The notes beneath the pieces were generated by a model. It had not been told where the DNA came from. It made no database searches and worked only from the letters and a program-made list of their open reading frames with translations. A stretch of DNA of 64,000 bases from Meira nashicola (Eukaryota > Basidiomycota > Exobasidiomycetes > Exobasidiales > Brachybasidiaceae), in assembly GCA_001600355.1 (NCBI GenBank), contig BCJU01000001.1, positions 1,261,178 through 1,325,177 on the forward strand, in the 5' to 3' direction. Shown here piece by piece: positions 52,716 to 63,383 of this stretch. The position numbers and the translations under genes are program-made. The stretch's first letter is position 1; every line of letters begins with the position of its first letter.

Positions 52716-53138
52716 TGTTTTTCGATTAGGTGATTACGATCACCTTTTTATTTGTAGTTGTTGCATTCAGGTTGTGGTAAGCCAGAAAGAACAATGATCC
52801 TGGATCCACACAACATGTGTTATACCCGAGACGTCATACGACAGTGTGCGGCAGACGTGGCGTTAGAGCTGTGCCCTGAGCGGTATGCAAACATTAGCAA
52901 CAAGGTGGAGAAATTAGAGGCACACACAGAGGGCCGTCTACGTAGTCTATGTAATTCGCGTACGCGTAGGGAGAGAATTAATCAATTTATGTACACAATC
53001 AGACGCGTAGAGATGACATGTTGTATGAAAAAGTGTTGGTTTGATCGGAAGAATAAAGAAGCGTAAGAACGAATGCCAAACTGAACGACACCACCACCAC
53101 CACGATGCAAACAGCTTGATCAGAACCAATTTCTCGCA
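52716..53138. promoter_or_regulatory. Divergent promoter region of the RING ligase and PSF2
   Basis: 423 bases. A CCA/ACC run (about 53087-53103) is followed by a four-codon upstream frame, ATG to TGA at 53105-53119, just before the PSF2 start. An open frame of 90 codons from the ATG at 52794 also lies here; I do not accept it. Confidence 0.4.
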
Positions 53139-53936
53139 ATGGCACTGCCTCAGAACATAAGAGCGGGACTGCTGCCAAGCGAAGCAGAATATCTTGCAAC
53201 ATCTGATGTAGAGATTAACATCGTTCCGCTGATGAGAATGGATCGTGTTCGATTATTAGATGGCATTTACGGACCTTTACGACCACCAACACAAGCAAGA
53301 GTACCTCTTTGGCTTGCTATTAATCTTAAAAAAAGAAAAAGATGCTCAATCGTTTGTCCAGATTGGTTATTAAGCGAACAATTAAAAAAGTCTCTTCAAC
53401 AAGAAACTATGCAAGACGAATTTGCTCCTTTACCTTTACACTATTTATCAATTTCTAAAGTTTTACTTGAAAGTGCACCAGAAGATATTCCCGAAAGCGA
53501 TGATGTTCGAGCATACCTCAAAAGTATACGTGAAGCAAGACAGAGTAAAATCTTATCGGGTGTCGAAGCTGTGAATACGGAACATTTAGGAATGACAAAT
53601 ATCTCTTTAGGCGAAGTGACTGAATTGAGACAATTCTTAAGCACAGCTTTTAACCATTTAAGAGCAATTCAACAAGCAGGAGAATCAGAAGAGCAAGAAG
53701 AAACAGGCGCAGAGTCAATGCAAGGACGTGAGTACAACTATTCGGTCCAAAGGGCGAATCAAGAATCTGAAACGCCCAATCAACAAAGAACGGCTTCTTA
53801 TACCACACCATATAATGCATCAACAGCGGCACCTTCTTGGTCAGCATCTCGACAAAGTGGTGGAGGGGTGGATAGATCAAATGCTGCCAGCGAATCCCAA
53901 GAGGAGGAATCTGGCAATAACATGGATCTATTCTAA
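53139..53936 (+). CDS. PSF2: DNA replication complex GINS protein Psf2
   Basis: Subunit of the GINS tetramer in the CMG replicative helicase. Intronless, 265 aa. The N-terminal B-domain (SEAEYLATSDVEINIVP, then GPLRPPTQARVPLWLAINL) and the helical A-domain are both recognisable. They include KKRKRCSIVCPDWLL and LPLHYLSISKVLLESAPEDI, then the family's arm around VRAYLKSIREARQSKILSGV. The last 75 residues are a disordered Gln/Ser/Glu-rich extension beyond the yeast protein (213 aa). A possible short upstream frame lies in the leader. Convergent with the transhydrogenase gene; only 71 bases separate the stops. Confidence 0.93.
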   Translation: MALPQNIRAGLLPSEAEYLATSDVEINIVPLMRMDRVRLLDGIYGPLRPPTQARVPLWLAINLKKRKRCSIVCPDWLLSEQLKKSLQQETMQDEFAPLPLHYLSISKVLLESAPEDIPESDDVRAYLKSIREARQSKILSGVEAVNTEHLGMTNISLGEVTELRQFLSTAFNHLRAIQQAGESEEQEETGAESMQGREYNYSVQRANQESETPNQQRTASYTTPYNASTAAPSWSASRQSGGGVDRSNAASESQEEESGNNMDLF

Positions 53937-54007
53937 AGACAAAAGTTCAACGATCATGTACAATTTGTATCATATTTTTTCAAGCATCACATTGCAATCA
54001 TTATTCA

Positions 54008-55598
54008 TTAGTAACTCATACTACGTTCGATGATTGACGTCAAATGAGAAGATCCATCACTGCCTTGTACATCTCCAATACCCGGTGCTAAATCCAAAAC
54101 CCTTCTTTGGGGAATTGATCCTTTTACCAAAGCAGGAATATGTTCGTTACGATAACCGATTGCCGATAAACCACGAGGCATATCTAACACTTCTCCTAAG
54201 AATCGTGCGATACGGTCATACACTAATTTGCCTACTTCTGCATCGGGTAATCTTTGAATTGCACTTACTTCTTCTTCACCTCCAAAGATTGCTGCAATCT
54301 CACGATGACGATCAGGGGAAGATGGTGCAGTAAATTCAAACACTGTAAAGAAGAAGGAGAAGTAAGCTTTGTGTTCAAATTAGACATTGCGATTATTACT
54401 CACCTGCAGGTCCTGTAAGACAAACACTTAATCCGTGCGGGATCAAAGGATGATCGACTTTATATCCTGGGAAAGTATATTTTGCCGTTGATTTGTTTAA
54501 ACCAGAGATTGGGTAACTGATTCCATGACATAAATGAACTCCTGCATTTCCAAATCCAATTCCTGCAAACGTTGCTGCAAGAAGCATTTGACCTCTGGCT
54601 TCTTTATCACCCATAGGATCACGTTTTACTCTTGGTAAATATTTTACCGTTTGTTTTAATGCCCATAAAGAGAAAACATCCGAGATAGGATTACTACCTT
54701 GATAAGCCGGTCTTTGAAGTGGATTTTGTGGTCGAGGTGTACGTTCAAAGTATGGAATGGCGGTATAACTTTCTAAAGCATGGAATAAAACATCAAGACC
54801 TGCACTTACATGAACAGATACTGGACATGTTTCTGTGTTTAAAGGATCGACGATACCCAACATAGGACGTAATGCTCGACTTGCGATTCCCGTTTTTGCC
54901 GATGTAGCCTTGTGATCGAAAATTGCAGTTCCCGTAGTTTCAGATCCAGTTCCGGCAGTTGTAGGAATTGCAATCAAAGGTCTTAATTGTTTATCTATTG
55001 GTGTTCCTTTACCGATCGGTGCATTGACGAATTCCAATAAATCAGTTTCAGGGTAACAAGTAAACAAGTTAGCAACTTTTGCCGTATCCATAACTGAACC
55101 ACCTCCAACGGCAAGGAAATGACTGAAATCATGTTGACGTGCAAATCCGATTGCGTCTGCCCAACTTTCATCATTTGGTTCAACGCGAGTACGATCAAAA
55201 ATTTCGTAAGGAATACCTTGAGCTTCTAAACCTTGAATTGATTGTTTCATTGGAGTTAAATCACGAATCGTTGAATCGGTAAAAACACCAACTTTTCTTG
55301 CTCTTAGATTTTTGAAATCCATTCCAATCTCTTTCGTTACTCCTTCACCAAATCGAATATTACTAGCAGCTAATTCGAATGCATACTCTTTTTGTAAACT
55401 TTCATCAACTGGAGTTGCATATCCACGTTTCGTTGAACCTGCTTGGACATTATGACCAGCAACCATGTTCAAACCTGCACGAACGGAAGATGTTGCAGCA
55501 TTACGTAATGAACTACAACCATGACAAGGACATCCGGCCGAATGACTCAATTTCATCAAATTGAAAATCGATTGACGGGAAGCAGGAACACGAGCCAT
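54008..55598 (-). CDS. ADHFE1: Hydroxyacid-oxoacid transhydrogenase (iron alcohol dehydrogenase family, mitochondrial)
   Basis: Exon 1 is 55598-54404, exon 2 is 54342-54008. The 61-nt intron (GTGAGT to TTACAG) splits a Val codon. The product is 509 aa. The N-terminus is presequence-like (MARVPASRQSIFNLMK), with a Cys-rich CPCHGC. The nucleotide site GGGSVMDTAK and the PTTAGTGSE block are intact. The metal region HALESYTAIPYFERTPRP and GVHLCHGISYPISG follow. This build and length match mammalian ADHFE1 (467), which couples oxidation of 4-hydroxybutyrate to reduction of 2-oxoglutarate. The substrate in this fungus is inferred from family. Confidence 0.92.
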
Positions 55599-55946
55599 CT
55601 TGAAGAATAATGCGGTGAAAAAGATGGGATGATGGTAAAGAAGAGTCTTCTGTCGTACGATCTCAATGCATACACGCACACACACAAACACACTTTCTGG
55701 CTCGGGCCGATTGCCGGTTTAGAGCTGCAGAACAGTGTTACCAATAATGCGTGGCGCCTAGGAAAATGCGGGGATGAATAATGAATGGAAACGCGTGCAG
55801 CAGAATTTTTCTAAAACTAGAGTATGCGGAGAAATACTCGGCAAGACCGAACTTCAATCATAAGCTCATAAGCTTATGTCAAGTGTGTACCAACAGTCCA
55901 TTGAACGCTGTAAAAAGATAAACAAGAAGGAATATAAAAGAGTGTT
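55599..55946. other. Intergenic region, transhydrogenase promoter
   Basis: 348 bases: promoter of the transhydrogenase and 3' region of the tyrosinase-like gene, both on the minus strand. A short CA-rich alternating run is at about 55669-55690. Nothing else seen. Confidence 0.4.
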
Positions 55947-57296
55947 CTATAAAGTATATCTACGGAAAATTGAACCATCATCATCGTCATTTTGATTTGA
56001 TTGTGTGAATGTACCATCATTATACACGTAATTGAAACAATTTGGTCTTGTACGAGTGTCCATTAAATCCAAGATGTTATAATCTTGTGACCACATGCCT
56101 AACATCACACAAGAATCATGCAATGTTGCTTGTTCTTTTGAACCATATAATCGTGGACCATCAAATTTAAACTTATTTGCTCCATCATTCATATCTTGAT
56201 AAAATGCCCAAAAAGCATCAATGCCAGTATGAATGGCAAAGAAGAAATTATCTACCGTTCCAGTCGATCGGGCAAGATCACCACCTACGCCTCTGTGTAA
56301 AAATCCATGAGTGGAAGACTCTAGTTGTCTACGTAATTTATCGTATGTATCGGCTTGTAGCATTTGTTCCAAATAATCGCTCGTCATATAATCTTGAAAT
56401 GTGTATCCTGAATTGGGATCATATTCGGTAAGAGACCTTCTAATCGGTCTATTAGCCTTTTGAATATTTACACCTCCTGCTTGTGTATTGACAAAATGTA
56501 CACGAGAATTTTGTTGATTTCCATTCAAAACATTACCTCGATTCGTTCCATAATATGAACTTGACCAAATATCCGACGTTGTCCATATTTCACCTCGATC
56601 TGCATACGTCCAAAAGTCCATATACAGTAGATCACCTGTATAATTGCAAGATTGTTGCATCGTACTGAACCATGCATTGACCAAAAGTCGATGACAAGGT
56701 AAAAGATGAGCGTTGAAATGCAAAACACTAGTCATGATTGCGTGAAAAAAATCGTCTTGAATTGAACTACTAACATAACCATCCCTGTTCCACTTTCCAG
56801 GAATGTTGGCTAGACAAGCAGCTGCTCTCAAATATTCTTGTCTATCTTGTTTGCTAGCTGCGCTCCAAGGACGTCTAGTTGCAATTTCGTCGCATTCACT
56901 CGTAGGTTTTGCTGAAATCGTTCCGTTTGGGCTATTGGGAGCAGAAGAGGTAAGGGTAGTAGCATTTGACATTCCTGCATCTTGAGCAGCTTGTTGTTTT
57001 GCATCTTTATCTTGTTCAGGTAATTCTGTATCATTGAATGAAGTAGATTTACCTTGTGCCATCTTTTCTTTAATCTTTTGTTGTTCTGGTGTGAGTGAAG
57101 TTGTTGGAGCTACTTGACGTTTGAACATTGTTGATGATCTACCAAAAAGAGCATTTTCGTAATCATTTCGATCAAATGGAGGATATGATCGTTTGATTAA
57201 AATGTTTACCTCTTCTTGCGATATGAAAGCATGACAAAGGTATGATAAGAAGGCAATTGAGAGAAAAAGAGTGTGAATCAAAACACTTTGTTGCAT
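55947..57296 (-). CDS. Secreted tyrosinase-like protein
   Basis: Intronless, 449 aa. Signal peptide at 1-23 (VLIHTLFLSIAFLSYLCHA), then a propeptide-like stretch with dibasic KR sites and a Gln/Lys/Ser/Asn-rich linker. The CuA region reads LHFNAHLLPCHRLLV, where typical tyrosinases have a Trp just before the His-Arg pair (LPWHR); here it is Cys. The CuB region has HGFLH, then GTVDNFFFAIHTGIDAFWAF, with the HxxxH and FxxxHxxxD patterns. At least five of six copper His candidates can be placed. Fungal tyrosinases oxidise phenols to quinones for melanin; whether this atypical member is active is open. Several NxS/T sites fit secretion. Confidence 0.8.
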   Translation of the reverse strand: MQQSVLIHTLFLSIAFLSYLCHAFISQEEVNILIKRSYPPFDRNDYENALFGRSSTMFKRQVAPTTSLTPEQQKIKEKMAQGKSTSFNDTELPEQDKDAKQQAAQDAGMSNATTLTSSAPNSPNGTISAKPTSECDEIATRRPWSAASKQDRQEYLRAAACLANIPGKWNRDGYVSSSIQDDFFHAIMTSVLHFNAHLLPCHRLLVNAWFSTMQQSCNYTGDLLYMDFWTYADRGEIWTTSDIWSSSYYGTNRGNVLNGNQQNSRVHFVNTQAGGVNIQKANRPIRRSLTEYDPNSGYTFQDYMTSDYLEQMLQADTYDKLRRQLESSTHGFLHRGVGGDLARSTGTVDNFFFAIHTGIDAFWAFYQDMNDGANKFKFDGPRLYGSKEQATLHDSCVMLGMWSQDYNILDLMDTRTRPNCFNYVYNDGTFTQSNQNDDDDGSIFRRYTL

Positions 57297-57965
57297 CGTG
57301 ATCTGCGTTGGATCTTTTGATGATGTTGAGAGGGGAGAAAGAGAGAGAAATGAGATGGAGTTTTATTTGCAAAACAAGATCATGATCGCGCAAGAAATCC
57401 AAATTAAACATCAACTTTTGCGGTAAGAGGATTTCCGCCGACAAAAAGTAGAGCACAAATTGAATCGCAGTTCCAAGAATAACATCATTTCGGACTCTTG
57501 CAAAAAGTACACACATTTAAAGCCGTAATTTTTTTATTTGGCTAAATTGGGGCGGAAATTAGCGGCGCATGGCTTCCGTTAAAAAAAAGTGGAAATTAGG
57601 AAGTCCTCCTCTTTTGAATCGGAGAAAAAAAACAACAAATCAAAAGAACGTTCTTCGGCGGACATTCGTAAATTGAATCACGACTTCACAGACATGCACA
57701 CATGATCGATTGATTCCCAAATAGTAACGGACCGCTCATCCCTGATAAGCTGCTGATCAACTTTAGCAGAAAAATACCATGAAGATTAATAATCATTGTC
57801 ATGCGCCTGTAACATTTGAGTTAACGTAACGCGCACTTCTAGAATAAGTGCATACAGGCACGTGCAAAAAAAGTCAATCGGAAGAATAGAATAGCCTAAA
57901 ATTATCATGCACCTCCACTGATGACCAAGACAACCTTTTGTTCTGATCACCACACCTCTCAAAAA
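57297..57965. promoter_or_regulatory. Divergent region of the tyrosinase-like gene and COA6
   Basis: 669 bases. An ATG at 57921, in frame with COA6, would add 15 residues; I prefer the downstream ATG. No other gene seen. Confidence 0.35.
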
Positions 57966-58497
57966 ATGGGCTTATTCAGTTCGAGCTCTAGCTCAACTGT
58001 TTCTCCGGAGCAAACGATTCCCACTAGATCAGCCAGACAAGAATGTTGGAATTCGCGTGATTTATATTATGCATGTTTAACGTCAAATAGCATAATCGTT
58101 CCTCCTGGAACGGATATGGCTGATGGAAGAGCGCCGGGCGGCGGATTGAAACAAACGGCTGAAGATAAGCAAAAGGAAAAAGAAAAACAACAAAAGCTTG
58201 TGCAAGATAGACAATCCGATCCATGTAAAAAAGAAAGGGATTCTTATGAAGGACATTGTGCAAAGAGTTGGGTGAGTTGAAAAAAGTGGACTCAGTCAGT
58301 CAGACAAAAGAAAGAAGGCGTTTGGACTGGGCGTTCATATACAAAGGGGTTGCTAATCTTACTTATCATTGTTCATTTGTTGTTTGTAGATTGACTATTT
58401 TAACAAACGGAGAGTATTGGAAGAAAGACAAAGGTTGATGTATGCGCAAGGAAAAGCTCCTTTAGGGTCTGGACCAGCTCCGGGAAACCGAGTTTGA
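57966..58497 (+). CDS. COA6: Cytochrome c oxidase assembly factor 6
   Basis: Intermembrane-space CX9C protein that helps copper delivery to the Cox2 CuA site. Exon 1 is 57966-58271, exon 2 is 58390-58497; the 118-nt intron runs from GTGAGT to TGTAG between codons. The product is 137 aa. Signature: CWNSRDLYYAC (CX9C), a middle Lys/Gln-rich insertion, then CKKERDSYEGHC (CX10C), followed by AKSW-IDYFNKRR across the splice. This CX9C-CX10C spacing and the final SW..YF..RR block are diagnostic. The start chosen gives MGLFSSSSSS; an in-frame ATG 45 bases upstream is an alternative. Confidence 0.9.
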
Positions 58498-59376
58498 TGG
58501 ATCGTTGCAATTTAGCATGCGGTAAGGGAAAAGACATAACTGTATAGTATCAGAATAAACTTGAATGCAATCACTGCTCAGCACATTATAAAATTAGCTC
58601 ATCGCACGACCGCGGAAGTGAGGGGTAAAAAAAAACCCTCCGATCATGTTAGGGATACCATGCCCAGTCGAGAAACCAAAAGGCGAGGCGACAAAAGAGG
58701 TATTTTTGTTTGTTGTACAATGGGCAAATGTTTGCGTAACGCCGCCCAGGACGGACCGCGATGAGGTCAAATTCTTGTTTACAAGTCACCATGTATTGTA
58801 TGTACGCCTTTTATTTTTTAAACACAAACGCGGCTTTACGGAACCGCTTCCTTTTTGCTTGTGCGTGTTGGGCGCTGCGCACGCACGCGTCGTTTCGCAA
58901 TTCATTCTGACAGAAATCTTCCAGGCACGAAATATGCAATGCAATGCAAAAAGTGTCAAAATTAATAATACCCTTTTTTTGAAAATGAGCAGCATTTCAC
59001 CCCTATCGTTTTTCGTGTTATTTTTGTTCGACAAAGAAGGTACCCTTTGCAATATACAGAAATGTACCTCGGCTCTATTGCATCTATTTACAGTAGCAAC
59101 CTGTCAAAAGAGAGTGAATGGTACACGCTCTCCTTTTCCTTGGCGTTTATTAACGAACGAAAGGTGCATGGAAGATGGAATCCGAAATGAAGTCCATAAT
59201 TGCTGAAACATACATAAACCACAAAGCCAATAATTCTCCCTTTCCTCTTTACTCCTACCTCCTCCTCACTCATTTTATACCCTTCACTCCTTTTCATTTT
59301 ACCAATCTTTTTCTTTTTTCACTGAATACCACATTCCTTTTCACAATCACAACAACCAATAATAGCATTCAGTAAA
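58498..59376. other. Intergenic region upstream of the deacetylase, with an orphan open frame
   Basis: 879 bases. It contains an ATG-initiated plus-strand frame of 186 codons (58646-59206) described separately. The last 150 bases before the deacetylase start are strongly pyrimidine-rich, as in many fungal 5' leaders. Confidence 0.4.
58646..59206 (+). CDS. Orphan open reading frame, doubtful gene
   Basis: An ATG-initiated frame of 186 codons with no homology I recognise. Composition is odd for a protein: rich in Phe, Leu and Cys with scattered Arg, no clean signal peptide and no regular membrane pattern. It ends 170 bases before the deacetylase start and would overlap its promoter. Listed because the length is greater than expected of most chance frames in this sequence, but it may well be non-coding. 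Confidence 0.15.
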   Translation: MLGIPCPVEKPKGEATKEVFLFVVQWANVCVTPPRTDRDEVKFLFTSHHVLYVRLLFFKHKRGFTEPLPFCLCVLGAAHARVVSQFILTEIFQARNMQCNAKSVKINNTLFLKMSSISPLSFFVLFLFDKEGTLCNIQKCTSALLHLFTVATCQKRVNGTRSPFPWRLLTNERCMEDGIRNEVHNC

Positions 59377-60345
59377 ATGCGCCTTTTAACTTTTATCAGC
59401 TTGGCAATGGCTGCTGTTTTAATTGCTCAACCATCGATGGCTTCTGATTTTGAAAAACGTTCAATGATGCATAAACGTGAATTGATTGCTCGTCAATTAG
59501 CTTGGAGTGCTTTACCTGAAGAAGTACAAGAAGATCTTGCAAGACGTGATCCAAAAGAGTACGATTTGAATTGGGAAATGTATGTGCGCGATGATGAAGA
59601 AGGAGATGATCATCAAAATTTAATCAAACGTCAAGACGGACAAGCTGGTTTGGGTGCCAAACATTGCAAAGACGGTCAAATCGCATATACTCTAGATGAT
59701 GGACCTTATCATTGGACCGGCAAATCAGCACAAATTTTGGCAGATGCAGGTCACAAGATTTCCTACTTTATCAATGTTCAAAATTTTGATTGCGCATATA
59801 GTGTCCAATATGTTAAGCAACTTCGTAAAGCGATCAGATTGGGTCACGATATTTGCTCACACTCTGCCACTCATCCTCACTTGCCTCAATTAACGTTGGC
59901 TCAAGTTAAAAAGCAATTCAAAATTGTTGAAAAGTTCACCTATAAAACTTTAGGCTTAATTCCAAACTGTGCTCGTCCACCATACGGTGAAACAACGCCA
60001 GAAATTAACGCATACTTGCGTTCTCAAGGTTATCGTGTTATTCAATGGTCTCTTGATTCAGGTGATGCTGATGGATACACGCCTCAACAAAGCCTTGATA
60101 CGATCAAACAAAATGTTCATAAAGGTAGCGGTGATATCATTTTAGGACATGAAACACATCAAACAACGATTGATGACTTGATTCCACGTATGATCCAATA
60201 CTTTGATTCACAAGGTATCAAGAGCGTTGGATTGGGTCAATGCTTAAAGAGAAAACCTTACAAGGTCAAATTGAACAAATTCCCCGCTTTAGACCCCAGC
60301 TTGAACTGTGTCAATCAAAATGTACCTCTTCCAGGTCAAACTTAA
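59377..60345 (+). CDS. Secreted polysaccharide deacetylase, chitin-deacetylase-like
   Basis: Intronless, 322 aa. Signal peptide at 1-22 (LLTFISLAMAAVLIAQPSMA), then a propeptide with several Kex2-type KR sites (27-28, 33-34, 85-86). The NodB domain covers about 100-290 with all five motifs. Motif 1 is TLDDGP (105-110), motif 2 HSATHPH (162-168), motif 3 RPPYG (200-204), motif 4 DSGD (227-230) and motif 5 LGHE (256-259). The metal triad Asp-His-His and the catalytic residues are therefore present; Leu replaces the commoner Phe in motif 1. It probably removes acetyl groups from cell-wall chitin. No C-terminal GPI signal or chitin-binding module is visible. Confidence 0.92.
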   Translation: MRLLTFISLAMAAVLIAQPSMASDFEKRSMMHKRELIARQLAWSALPEEVQEDLARRDPKEYDLNWEMYVRDDEEGDDHQNLIKRQDGQAGLGAKHCKDGQIAYTLDDGPYHWTGKSAQILADAGHKISYFINVQNFDCAYSVQYVKQLRKAIRLGHDICSHSATHPHLPQLTLAQVKKQFKIVEKFTYKTLGLIPNCARPPYGETTPEINAYLRSQGYRVIQWSLDSGDADGYTPQQSLDTIKQNVHKGSGDIILGHETHQTTIDDLIPRMIQYFDSQGIKSVGLGQCLKRKPYKVKLNKFPALDPSLNCVNQNVPLPGQT

Positions 60346-61222
60346 TCGAGGCCGATTCAGATTTTACCCATAGTCTTTCATCTTATGAACTATCGCACAC
60401 ATCTTGACGATGATGATGATGTATATTCCCCTTTCATATAATTATCTTTGTTAAATTTTATCATTAGTGTCACCTTAACTTAGACTGCAAAAAGTTCGCA
60501 TCTTGTGAGGAAAAAGGATTTACTGGGTAAAGATGAAACTGCATACTCTCATCTCTAAAGCCATCACCCCGTTTGAAAAGCAGATTTTTTTTTTTCACGC
60601 TCAAAACGCCGTCAAATTCCACAAAAAGACGGATTGAACTTCAAAATTCGGCCTTCCGTTAAATTGCTCCGTCTATTTTTTTTTTGAAGAAGCACTTTCT
60701 TCCATTCATCACAGTTCCGTTAATCACAATTCTTATTTTTTTTTTATATAACAAAACGCCCACCCGCATTTGAAATTCAAACACAGCCCGTTCCGATTAT
60801 AAAGTGTGTACATGCGACCTTGTAAGTATATGCGTATAAATTCGTTGACCGCAAAGAAGGCTTTAATTGGATTAAGAAGAAAGAAAGGAAGAAGGAATAA
60901 GAGTTAACACGGACGGTGGCTTTTTTTCTTTCTTTTAATTGCAGAAAATCACATTCTATCGCGCGTATTGATGAATAATTTTATCCTAATCTGAGTGGCT
61001 TCCATGATCCTAGGCATAAATGAGCAAGAAAAAAAATCCGGCGTCCCCGCTTTTGTTCATCTTTTTCGTTTATTGTTTTATTAAGATGAATGCGGCGGTT
61101 GCTTCAAAAAGGAGAACAACTTGCATATCCCACTTTCCTTTCTTTCCCTCATATCAATTTACCACCACCACCACCACCACCACCACCAAACTCCCTATCA
61201 TTCACATTCCACAAACGACAAG
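60346..61222. promoter_or_regulatory. Intergenic region and leader of the multispan membrane gene
   Basis: 877 bases with several long T tracts (near 60587, 60676, 60736 and 60921) and repeated ccgttaa words. The leader before the next start contains (ACC)9 at 61161-61187. Frames reading through that repeat are not supported. Confidence 0.4.
61161..61187 (+). repeat. (ACC)9 microsatellite in a 5' leader
   Basis: Nine uninterrupted ACC units, 36 bases upstream of the start codon at 61223. Confidence 0.98.
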
Positions 61223-63056
61223 ATGGCAGTCGAAGATCATACTATGTTTTACACCGTCCTTCGTCTGATGGATGATGAACAACTTTTCAGCTTCTTTCAT
61301 TCTTTATATACGATCAATGTTTTACAATTAATCGCTTTGGCAACAGGTTCAGTAGCTTTACGTGAATATCTTGCACATTTAGGAGCAGAATATAGAACAT
61401 GGAAATTATTACTTCAAGGTAGAGTTATGCCTGCTCGTTTAGCAATCATTCTCGTTCGTTACGCATACATTGGAGCCTTTCTCACCGCTGTTTATTTCAT
61501 GCTCGGAAAACCAAAAGCTCGTGATTGCGATCCATTGTACAGGTCTGTGTTTGGATTGTATACTGTTTTATGGGGAGCATCAGGTTCGGTGAGTACATAT
61601 AAAGGTTATCTAAACATGCATTCATTCTAACTTCACAACTTTACCCTGAATACAGATCTTCTTGATGCGATTGAATATCATCTTTGCACGACAAAAAGCC
61701 GTCATGTCACTCTTTATAATCCTTTGGGCAGGTTGTATAGGCCTTTGGTTATTCGTCACAACACGTTTACACGCACAACCAATGCCAAAGATGTTACAAT
61801 TTCCCTATGGACCAGTTTGCATTACCGGTAGATTTCCCAAAATTGGCGCAATCGCCTGGGGTGGATCAATCGTTTTCGATAGCGTAGTGTTTATAGCCAC
61901 TCTAATTCGTTTTCGTAACGCCAGTAAAGCAAAAGGTGCGAAAACAGTTCAACTTCGATCAAGAAAATGGATCTTTCGTTCGAATTTGTATTATTTTGGC
62001 GCTTCATTCTTTTTCAACGCTGCCATGTTATTCTCCGCTTTATTCGTCAATGATCCAGTTTTGAGTAACGTAGGTAACTCTTTGGCTTTCGCAATTCATT
62101 GTTGTGTAGCTACTCGTTTGGTCTTCAACACAAGAGGATGGGCAACTAGCGGATCTGTGGATGATGATGATGATGTAATCTTGAACACGTTCAACAAGAA
62201 CAGAAGAGATGGTGGAAACAATACTCTCGGCGTCGCATCGCGTATCACATATACCGTTGACGAAACCATTGTCACTTCTGCTGGCGATCATCTTGGAGGT
62301 GGTAATAATCGACGTGCAGAACACGATGATCCAGAAGCATCACATCCACAATATTCATACTCCCACCGTGGCTCTATTCGTGAATCGGAAGAACTTGAAT
62401 TACCACAACTTGACGGCACTCCAATGAAGAAATTGACACCTCCTTCTTCGAGAAGACAAACGCAAGAGGTATTGCATTCTGATCATACTCCCGAAATTGG
62501 TACTCGACAAGGATCAATGCCAAAAGTATCAACTTCTGTTAGAAAAAAGCCAAGCAATCGCACGAGAAGGGAACGTCAAAGTACCGATTCACTTGAAGAA
62601 AAGAAGAGTACAAACGATCATCACTACGCTCGTCATCATCATAAAATGGGAAGTAATGATATCAGTCGACCGCCTATCGCATTTATGGGCAATACAGTGA
62701 GCCAGTCAACTCAAGCTGCCACGCTTGACAATCAAGCACGTATTGACGCTGAGATCGCTCAACCTTCTTGTGATCATAACACGGTCGAAGATTTGAATTA
62801 TACGCCAACGTATGCTGAACAACATGCTCGAGCATCAAGTTTGTATACTGATCAAATGGTTCTTTCTTCATCTTCAAACACACCACCAAGTCCAAGTACT
62901 CTCAGTAATCCACCTTCTTATTCTGCTTTGGATCAACATATTCGTCAAGCTGCTTCTTCTTCTTCTCTTCGCTCTCCAACTTCGCCTGCCACGTACGAAA
63001 TTCAACAATCAGAAAATCGTCAAAGACGACCAAGTCGTGACCAACGTCAAGTTTAA
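61223..63056 (+). CDS. Multispan membrane protein with long disordered tail, unrecognised
   Basis: Exon 1 is 61223-61588, exon 2 is 61656-63056. The 67-nt intron (GTGAGT to TACAG) falls between codons. The product is 588 aa. Residues 20-290 contain about seven hydrophobic segments, for example VLQLIALATGSVAL, LAIILVRYAYIGAFLTAVYF, VMSLFIILWAGCIGLWLFV and YYFGASFFFNAAMLFSALF. This resembles the seven-helix integral proteins common in basidiomycetes. The remaining 300 residues are hydrophilic and rich in Ser, His, Asp and Arg. No transporter or receptor signature is clear; a GPCR-like role is possible but unproven. Confidence 0.72.
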
Positions 63057-63383
63057 TTTGCCATTTTGTTTTGTTGCTTAGCAAATGATAATGATAGTTT
63101 TAGTTAGTATGCTCTTGTTTTCTTGTAATTGATTCTCATCGTGTGTATATATCAATCACCATCTTTTGTTTAATCTCATCTCATCATACATTAATAGTGC
63201 GATATGGTCGATGGAAGGGACAATTTATTCCCCCACTCTTCTTGTACTGCCCTGCTCTACCCCGCGCTTATAAGTGCATGCAACAAAAAAAAGGTTTGGT
63301 AGTCTAATTCGCGTTTGCTTGAAGAAAAAAAAAGTCTGAAAATCTTCTCCACTATCACCAGCAACTACCCGATTTTTGCAAAT
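63057..63383. promoter_or_regulatory. Intergenic region upstream of KTI12
   Basis: 327 bases with the 3' region of the membrane gene and the KTI12 promoter. Nothing else seen. Confidence 0.4.

Noticed and set aside
52794..53066. 90-codon Cys-rich open frame between the RING ligase and PSF2
   Set aside because: It occupies the shared promoter, has no signal peptide or recognisable family, and its residue use looks random.
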